Below, piece after piece: positions 52,665 to 62,100 of a stretch of DNA of 64,000 nt. Location: contig PTFA01000024.1 of the NCBI GenBank assembly GCA_003342895.1, positions 6,570,580 to 6,634,579 of the forward strand, given 5' to 3'. The first letter of the stretch is position 1. Every line of letters starts with the position of its first letter. The position numbers and the translations under genes are program-made. The notes beneath the pieces were generated by a model. It was given only the letters and a program-made list of their open reading frames with translations. It ran no database searches and was not told the DNA's origin. The stretch comes from Casuarius casuarius. Taxonomy: Eukaryota > Chordata > Aves > Casuariiformes > Casuariidae.

Positions 52665-53191
52665 GTGTGAATCATTAAATTGAATGGCAATAACAATGGG
52701 AGATGCTGCAAAACCTTGCTTTGCCAAACATAATAAGGAACAGGAAATTCTGCATGAAGGAGAACTGAGAGGGAATCCTTTACAAAAAGACTACCAAGTC
52801 ATGGATGAGTACGGAAATGGCCACAGCAATAAAATAGATATCAGCCTTCAGAAGAAAAAGGGAACACCAGCTCATTATGGAAATAGTCCCAGACGAGGGC
52901 CACGTAGTGTTTTGAGTAGCCCAAATTCACTTAAAAACATGAGTCACAATCAAGGGTCGAAGTTACTCGATATGCAAAAAGACCAAGTGAAGAAGTGGAT
53001 ATCTGATGACCATCGTGGTAGTTCTGACAGCTGGAGAGAGTACAGATCTGCAGTCTGGATTCCCATGCTTAATCGGACAAGAAAGGACTCTCTTCAGGAG
53101 GTTGAAGGTGCAGGAAACAGAAATGTAAGAAGACAACTTCAGAAAGACTTAACGAGTGAAGACATTTCAGACATGCCGAAAGGAAGCTCTG
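52665..53191 (+). CDS. TUT7: TUT7 exon 2 (start codon exon)
   Basis: The acceptor is tgatttctag at 52,655-52,664 and the donor is G|GTAATC at 53,192, a weaker-than-consensus site. Coding starts at ATG 52,696 (MGDAAKP...), matching the start of mammalian TUT7, with A at -3 and G at +4. An in-frame ATG twelve bases earlier (52,684) has T at -3 and would add only Met-Ala-Ile-Thr; I prefer the second. The exon encodes residues 1-165 plus one base (phase 1). This is the least conserved part of the protein, rich in Lys, Ser and Asn and probably disordered; RRGPRSVLSSPN and KKWISDDH are recognisable family segments. Read-through into intron 2 would stop at 53,232. Confidence 0.93.
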
Positions 53192-56100
53192 GTAATCAGC
53201 ATGTTTGTTTATTTTGTATAGCTATTCCATAAAGTAGCTTTCCTCATATACTATTGAAAAGTACAATTTCAAGATTCATTGTTAAAGCAAAAAATCGGTT
53301 TCGTTCTGTAACACCTTGCAAACTGTTGACTGTACTGTATTGCAGCACTTTAAACAGATTGTTATAGCACATGATACAGAACTTGTCTCATAAATTGTGT
53401 CGGCTTGGTAAATTGGTTTTTAAGTGGTAAGTATAAGTAGATTGCAGCATCTGTATAGCGTCTCTGCAGTTTTCAAGGTACAATTTGACTGAATTTGTCA
53501 AGACTGATAAGGGGTGTTTCAGTTAAACTGCTACAGAATAAGATTTTTGGAGCTTTCAATGAAGTCACTAACCATATACCTTAATGAAGATAAAAATAAT
53601 GCATTATAGATATTGTGAGGAGTTTCTACATGCAAGAGGCAATAATACTGCAATAATAAAAATAACTTTCTGTGCATACTGAACTTCTCTGGATGAAATG
53701 GGACAACTGATACTAATAATGAGAGTATAATTCCCGAATATTGAATTGCAGAGCCAGGCAGAGAACAGAGGCAGGAGGGGTTAAGGTGCTTGGTATTATC
53801 AGTTCTTCATTGAACTTGAGCCCAGAAAGAAGTGTAAGTAGATGAAAGTAGTACAAAGCTTTGAAGAATGGAGTATGTATTGGATAAAATGAGAAAGACT
53901 GAGGTACTGATGAGCTGCTGCTAACAGGGATCTCTGAAGTTAACAAGAAATCTCTCTTAGTTTAGTTAAGAAAGTGGCCGAGGGCAATATTGGTCTGCCA
54001 CTTTGCTGAGAAGGAAGGATATTGATGGCTGATGCCAAGAAGGCCAAGAGTTAATTGTCATTTCCCTTGGTATCAGCTGTTACTGAAGAAATGAACTGCG
54101 AGCAGGTGCCTCATGTCTCTCATTGTTGGAAATAAATTGTGTTGCACAGTTGAGCTCAACCTCAGATGAGGAAACAGCAGAGTAGAATACTTAAATGTTC
54201 TCAGATTGGTTGGGTCTACTGGACTTCATCCTGTGAAACTTAAACTTGCTGAGGTAGGTTTTGGGGATCACTGGAAATTACATTTGGGAACTTACCCAGG
54301 GGGAATGAGATACCGGCAAATAGGAAAAGGCAAACATCTCTTAACAAGAAAATGCACAGAATTAAAAAAAAGATACACAACTTTAATCTTAGAAATCCAT
54401 TCCGGAACAAATAATATAGCTTACTGTAAGTATTTGGAAGGTAACACAGAAATGAGTAGCAGTCAGCGTGGATTTGTCAAGAATAAATTATGTGAAGTCT
54501 GTCTAATTAATTTCTTCAAAAGGATGATCAGCTCTCGTGGCCATGGGAAATGCAGTGGATAGATACTGCTATTTGAGATGCTTTTGTGTGGCAGTCCTAT
54601 AAGTCAACTAGGGGATATTTTTCTAGATGAAATTAATAAGAGTTACAAAGCCAATTTGATAACTTATACTTAGAGAATACTTATCAATGATTTTGTCAAA
54701 ATGAAAGGCAGCATTGAGCAAGCATCTACAAAGATCTTACTCTGTTTGATGTTTATTGTGCTATCCAGATGATGAATGAGGAGAGCATGCTTATTAGTCT
54801 GCATGTGCCATGGAGCTGGTAGGAACTGAATACAGAAAAACAGGAAGAGATATTAAAATAATTTTGCAAAATTGGAGACATGGCCTAAAAATAGGATGAA
54901 ATACAATAGAAATATGTGCAAATACAAGTAGGAATGTCAAATGCACAAATGTAGGAGAAAAAGCTATTAGGTAGCAATTTTTCAGAGAAGAATCTAGAAT
55001 TATAATGAATCAGAAGATCACCAGTAGTCAATGTCATGCTGTTGTGAGGCATGAAAACAGAGTTGTAGGCTGAAATATTCTTTATTTTGTGTTTGGCAAA
55101 CTCTCAGTTGCAGTGCTCTGTTCAGCTTTGAGCACCCCATTTCAACTGACAAAACAGAAACAATCCAAAGACGACCAAAAAATGCTAGGACATGTAAGAA
55201 AGCAGAAACTACATAAAGTTTAAACAATCTCCAATCTTTCTACAGAAGGAAAGGAGGGACTGGGGGCATGATAATAGCCTTCAGCTATTTAAAGGAGTAT
55301 TAAAATAATCTGTTTTGCGTGCTTCTCATAGGTGGGACACAGAGCAATTGGCCTGAAGTTCAGCAAGAAAGATTCAGTAAGGAATAAAGGAGAAGTTTCT
55401 AATGGTAAAGCTAGTGAACTACTGGGCTAGCTGTCTGAGGAGCTCAGGGAGTCTGTACCTGAAGGCCTTTAAGAACAGGTTAGGCAAGCATCGCACAGAA
55501 TTGACCAAGCCTGTTTAATCTTTGCTGCGAAGCACAGGCATGGAATAGCTCACCCCTTGAGGTCCCTTCGAGATCTCTAATTCTAATGTCTTGGCATTTC
55601 CTTGTACTTGAGATCTTTTATGTACTTGTCCCTTTCCCTTACCTTTTTACTTACCTGATTGTAACTCATAGTGAGGGAGTTTAGTAAATCTCTGAGGCAC
55701 TGATTCTTCTGCATGACCTGTAATTTTACCTTGCCTTTAGTACTTATGGTCATTAGCCTATAATTAGATTGCCAGTACTGTAACTGCTGAATAATATTAG
55801 AAATATTTACTTTGTAAATTTTTTTAAGTTATTTTGTGCTTACAGAAATAAGTGACTAGTAGGGACCTGTCACAGACTTTCTTGCAAAGTCATATATTAG
55901 ACATTTTCTCCAAGTTCTGTCTACACTGATCAGTAACTAAATGAAACCAAACAGCTGTTGTATGTCTTCGGAATTTTAGCAGGAGAGACAGTATGGAAAT
56001 CAAAGGGATGTGTAAAGTAAAAACACAAGTTAGACTTTTCTTTCTGCTTCCTGGGACTTCCATTGGAGTACTGTTCCTGCAAACTGTTACACCTTAGTTC

Positions 56101-59100
56101 TGTTCTGTTTATTCCAGCATAAACTTCTGCTGAAAGGAAGTATATTACCATTCTTGCGCTATTCCTGCTGACAACACTAGCACACACGTGCTGTGCAGTG
56201 AACTGAATCAAACAGCTAGTTGAAAACTTACAGCCAGGTCATCCCTCTTTACCAATTATTAGAGACAATAAATTGGTACGGGTGTGTTGTTTTTTAATCT
56301 TTTTTTTAATATTACAAATGAAAACCTCAGGCTATGATGAGGGCTTCAGAGTTTAAGAAGATTGCATAAAACTTTCTCAGAAGCACTCAGAACTTAAAAA
56401 TTCCAAGCACCTGGACATCTTGTGTAGATGCTTAAAAGAAAGGTAAGATGTGGTCTAAACTCATGCATTTGGCCTGTGTAGATTCCTGAGATTGCTTTTA
56501 CCTGTTTTCTTTGGGCCGCTATCAATTCCTGCTTCAAAAAAGGCAAAGCTTACTTAAAACTAGGAATGATATGTCCATTAATGTCTTCCAGAACTTTTGA
56601 TGTAAACATAACAAGCTTTCCAAGCATGTTCATTTTGCAAGATACGTACCTTTATTAAGCAAGGTATGCAAATACTATCAAGTTAATTATTTATTGACAT
56701 GAGTAGCCAAAAGGGGCTATTATCTTGTTTTTCAGTTGTCAGTTTAATAATCTGAAGGCAATCCTGATTCATATGCTGGTTTAATTGAAAAGCAAGTGCT
56801 CAGTTGTTTACAGTTGTTACTGCTGATAATAAATTGCTGTATGTCAGCTAACTCACTGCAATGCCATATCTTAGTGCTCTTAGCTCTTGCAAGTAAAGAT
56901 TGTTCAGATTGGCCTACACTCAGTAATTCTGTAATATTCTAAGTGGTCTGTGGGACTGCTGATTTTTTTAAATGATTTGTGTATCTAAGCCTTACTGGTC
57001 ATCCTGAAATGTTTGGACATAGTCATATTTTCATTCGAATGATGTACAGGTATATCTCAAGTAGACAGTGAAATCTGCTGCATTTAGTTTTATTTTTTGC
57101 CAATTTTAACAAAACTAAATAAGGTTGACTTTTCTTCTCTCTTTAGTGGGACAAACTATTTGTGTTTTTTTCAGGTGGCGAGAGTCAAAACAACGATACT
57201 ATAGGTTATTACATACATGTACACTCTTGCTATTACCAGATTTGCACAGAACAGACTAGGAAACCATGCAGGGTAGATTTGTATCTTCTTTGGTTAGCAT
57301 ATAACCAGAATGGAAACTAAAGAGGAAAGGAAAAAACCCTAAATGCTGTGTAGTACTCTGAAGTTATTTGACATGTTTGCTCTCATAACTCTTTATAAGA
57401 AATGAAGAAGCATAGGAAACCGAGGAGATCAAGAAGAACTAGAAAAGATGAGTATGATCAAGATGAAGAGGTGGATGGTCCTGTCATAGATGAATCTGTG
57501 CTGTCGGCAAAGGAACTTCTCGGGTTGCAGCAAGCTGAAGAAAGACTGAAGCGAGACTGCATTTATAGACTGAAGAAGGTGCCATTGTCTTTACCTATAT
57601 AGTTCTCTCCTATTTGTTTAATCAGTAAATACAATGTAGAGGGTACACTCTGAGCAATTTTTCTGACTGTAGCTAAAAAGTCTGGTTATATAACTGAGGC
57701 AACTCTGCTGTTAGTGAATTGTCAAGAGAAGGCACGTTATCCTTTGTATATATATCCTTACTATATTAAATCTTAGTCTATATCCATACTGTCACAGGAG
57801 TTTTAAGCATAAAAAAATCAAATACACAAATTTATGGAAGCAAGTTAAGCAGAAATGGGCTGTTCTTTTAATTTGTGAATTAACTACAGGCTGGGGCAGT
57901 GTACTGGAAAAGTTTCATCATATGTTTGCCCAGTTAATATAACCTTCCATGGGTATTGGAAATTTTCCCCCACAAAAGACAGATGTTGGATTTGATTGGT
58001 CTGATACCACCATTCTTCTGGCATTATATATGATATTCAAAGCTTTTGTCTGTAAAAAGGGAGTTAGGAAAGCTAGTGTGCATATTTCTGCATTTCAGAG
58101 TTACCACTGCTCTACTTGGAAGGAGCATTGAATAAAATGAAGGTAGTATTTCTCTGTATCTTAAGGGTTTTTTTTATCATTTCTATTTTAGCGACCTCGA
58201 AGCTACCCATCAGCAAAATATACCTGCAAATTGTGTGATGTTTTGATTGAATCGGTGGCTTTTGCTCATAAGCACATGAAAGAGAAGAGACACAAGAAAA
58301 GCATAAAGGTAAGTTAAGGACAGTAAAAGAAGTATAAAGCACAGATTCATGAAACTGTCCTTACCCTGCTAATGAGAATGAAACTGCATTACTTCTAAAA
58401 CCATTCCTTATGTATTTTTACCATATAGATGTTTAAAACTCTAAATGCTTCTAAAAACTCTCCGTGATGCTGGTGAAACAATAAACTTGGGACCTGGACC
58501 GTGCTTGGGAATTTAATTTGTACCTTTTCATGTCCATTATTGAAGGAAGTCCTCATTTAAAGTATAATTCAATAATATCTACTTACTGGTGATTTAAATA
58601 TAACATAATTAAAAAGCAGTAGGAACTCAGCCTTCTATCTTACTGTTCTTTAATCTTTCTAATAATATATTTAGTCATCTTAGTGCATATTTCAACAATG
58701 AAGTGTTTTGATCAAGTCCAGAGCAATGAGGAGTAACACTAAGCAAACATACTTGGTATGGCAGGATTAGAAATAACCGCCTGCGTGTCTAGGTGAAGCT
58801 TGCCATTCGGAAATACTTTAAGTGAAATTCAGAGGTTGAGTATTATAGGCATGTTTATATGTAAAAAGAAATAATAGGTTCTGAGCATAATCAAGCATCA
58901 AAACAACTTCCAGCATAACCTCAATTTTACTTTCTATTTTTAATTAAATTTCTCCTGATCTCTCTTACTTTATCAGCTTGAAGTAGATGAAAAACAGTGT
59001 TTTGTGCAGGTTTTCCATTTTTTTCTCTTTAACTCCTACCCTTTCCCACTTCATAGGAGATGAGGTTGGTGATGTTTTTTTCTATTCCAAATATATGTGA

Positions 59101-62100
59101 TGTTCCTCTGCACAGTACTGAAGCCTCCTGGAATATCTAATTCTTTGTGTCTATTATGGTTTCTGTTTTGATACACTTGTTTCCAATTACCTCCAGTATT
59201 TTAAAAAGCCATAGTGGTGTTAATTGGGATAAATTGCATGCATTCATTCTAGTGTACTAGAAAATCATTAAAACATCAGTCGTCTTATCCTTAAAGGAAA
59301 AGCAAGAGGAACAGCTGTTGACTACCTTGCCTCCTCCAACACCTTCCCAAATACGAGCTATTGGTATCGCCATTGAAAATGTAGTGCAAGAATTTGGCTT
59401 AAATAATGAAGATTTGGAAGAAAGGCTCAATATTAAAACGACAATGGAAAACTTACTGCATCAAAAACTGCCAGGTATTATTTGCCATTTTGCTTTAGTG
59501 CTAGATATGTTAACTTGCAAGATTTCACAGAGGTGAAAACTTACGTAGAAACCTTGATTAGTTAAATAATAAAACACATCATACACATAGTAGCTACATT
59601 CTGCTGAATGACATGATGTAGCAAAGTAGCCTCATATCAGAATGAAATTACGATGGGTACTAATGACCCAAACAGACCTGTATTGTAGGAAAAGGTGAAC
59701 AGGACATGGGGAATATTTCACCTTCACAATAAGCCTTTACTACCTACAGCATGGAAGGTAGGACTTGCTAACTCAGCTCTGTGCTGTTGGAATACCCTTT
59801 TTCACTTCCTGTGGCTATCGAAACTAGATGTAGGTTTAAGATCTACTGGCAAAGCAGTAAAGTAGCTACAGACTTAGAACTAGATACAGAGTAAATGCAG
59901 TACAATTCTTTCCGTTGCAGAGAGCTCATTAAGATTGTATGGCTCCTCCTGTAGCAGATTTGGTTTCAAAACTTCAGACATAAACATAGATATCCAGTTT
60001 CCTGCCAACGTAAGTAAGACCATTTTTATTACATATGTCCAAGTGGTTTTGGATGTTTGCACCTTTATGTATAGTATAACTTAACTATAACTTGCAACAG
60101 TGTGGTAATAGCATTTTTTTAATGAAAATGCATTAGGTAAAGCAGAGTTACCACATTAATGCAGTCTTAAAATAACATTTTTTGCTTCATACACCACAAT
60201 ATAGCATGGCTTTGTGCTTTATTGAACCTTCCTTCTAAAAAACTCAAAGCACTTAAAACATCTGGACTCCTGGTAGTCCTATAAGACTATAAGATTTATC
60301 TTCTCTTATAACTGAATCAAATGGCAGAGCTGTGCTTTTGCCTCTACGCTGGTATATGCACATTAGTCTTTCCAACTGCTAGGTTTTGTTTGAGCCATGA
60401 AACCATCTTTGTCATTTATTTGTGAAGCAATATAAAGTCTTCATTTGCTATTTGAATTATTTCTGTACATTTCTCTGCTTGAACACTGAAAAGAAGTTAA
60501 GGATTGTGAAAAGCTTTTGATTCTGTGCTTGAACTTATTCCTCCTGTAGTAGGTGTGACAGCCTCATAGCTAAAGTTTAGCATTTTCTCAGGGACACAAA
60601 GATAGAAATATAATCGGGGCAAAAAAACTATTCAAGTTCTTAAATATGTATAATTAAAAATAATACTGTGATTCCAAACTTTGACATGAGGTAAATCCCC
60701 TATGTCATAAAGCTATCATATTTAAACACTGAAACAGTATTTCTTTAGGTTTTTACATAACCAAATCTTTGGCATAGAGGTAAAAATAGCTTTATTTACA
60801 ATTATCTAGGATTTTTTTCTTGTAAATAAGCAGAGTTCATGTTCCTTTTTATATAATCCAGCACTAGCTGAGGATGAAATGTTGTATTTTCTTATTTTCT
60901 TAGTTGCTATTATTTTGTTTCCTTTTTGCTGTCCATTCGGGGGGGTGTGGGGGGGAACGGAAGTGGCATGGGGGGTATGTCTAAAATTTTTTTTGAGTTG
61001 TGGAAAACCATCTTTTTGACAGGAATGAAAATGGCTTTATTGCTTTATTCACAGATGGCTCAACCAGATGTTCTCTTACTTGTGCAAGAAAGTCTAAAGA
61101 ACAGTGGTAAGAAAAAACTTCCCTGTTTTTCGTTTTCACATTGTTCTTCTTACTATTTAATAATTTTGAATCCCATTTCTGCTGAGCAGATAAGCCATAT
61201 GCTGTTTTGCTGAATAATGTAAGAGTGAAAAATATTGTAGAAAATGTTGACAGAATTTACTTTTGTTTTTGTGTTCAGTTTAAAGGCTAATGAAGTCTCA
61301 TTATTTTTGTTGGTGTGAGAAATTATTGGTTGAGTGTTCTTTTACATTATAAGCAAAGATGCCATTAAAGTAGACTGTGCTGCTTTTCCTTCCCCATATT
61401 GCTCTATTACCCTTACCCTTATAGTAGAGAAAGTAGTTTAGGCTCTTCTAACTTGTATTCAGAAACTTAGAGACTTACTTCCTTATATATACAATTAAGT
61501 GCATGTGCTTGTTAGCACACCAATGCCATGTACAAATGAATGCATGCAGACATGTTTTTTCATGTAACAAGTACAACACTATGTACTAATAAAGGCAAGT
61601 AAAATTTAAGATATTAAATAAAAACTGCACTCCAACCAAGTAGAGCATATACAGGTAAAAAATAGAAGATGGAGAAGATGCCCTTTCCTTTCAAATGTGA
61701 ATTTCAAAGTAATTTTTTGTCTGTTTTTTGCTTTGCTTTATGTCCATAGCAGGGGCAGTAGTGGTGTAGTTCCAAACAAGTATATTAAGTATGAATATAT
61801 TTATTGAACTAGATTTTCTGCCTTTTTCTCACCCCTCCCTCCCTTAACATCTATGCATTTTCTTTTCTGGTTAAATGACCTGTACAGTCCTTGAGAACAG
61901 GGTTGTTTATTGCTAAACCAAAGTGAAGGAATGAAGGCCCAGATCCCAAAAGAACTCAGGATCCAGAAGCGTTTTAAAAGCAATCATCAGTTGCTCTAAC
62001 AGCTTGTGCAAAGCCTTTTCCTGTGAGTCAGGAGATGCAGGGGCAGAACATTAGGCATTTGAGGAGCCTGGTGCCAAAACCAAGATGTTTCCAAAAAGGT

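Noticed and set aside
58112..58342. 76-codon frame antisense to TUT7 exon 4
   Set aside because: Shadow of the zinc-finger exon on the opposite strand.
60926..61213. 95-codon frame starting in the G-run region and reading through exon 7
   Set aside because: The only conserved part is the 52-bp exon 7; a consensus acceptor and donor bound it, and the rest is intron.
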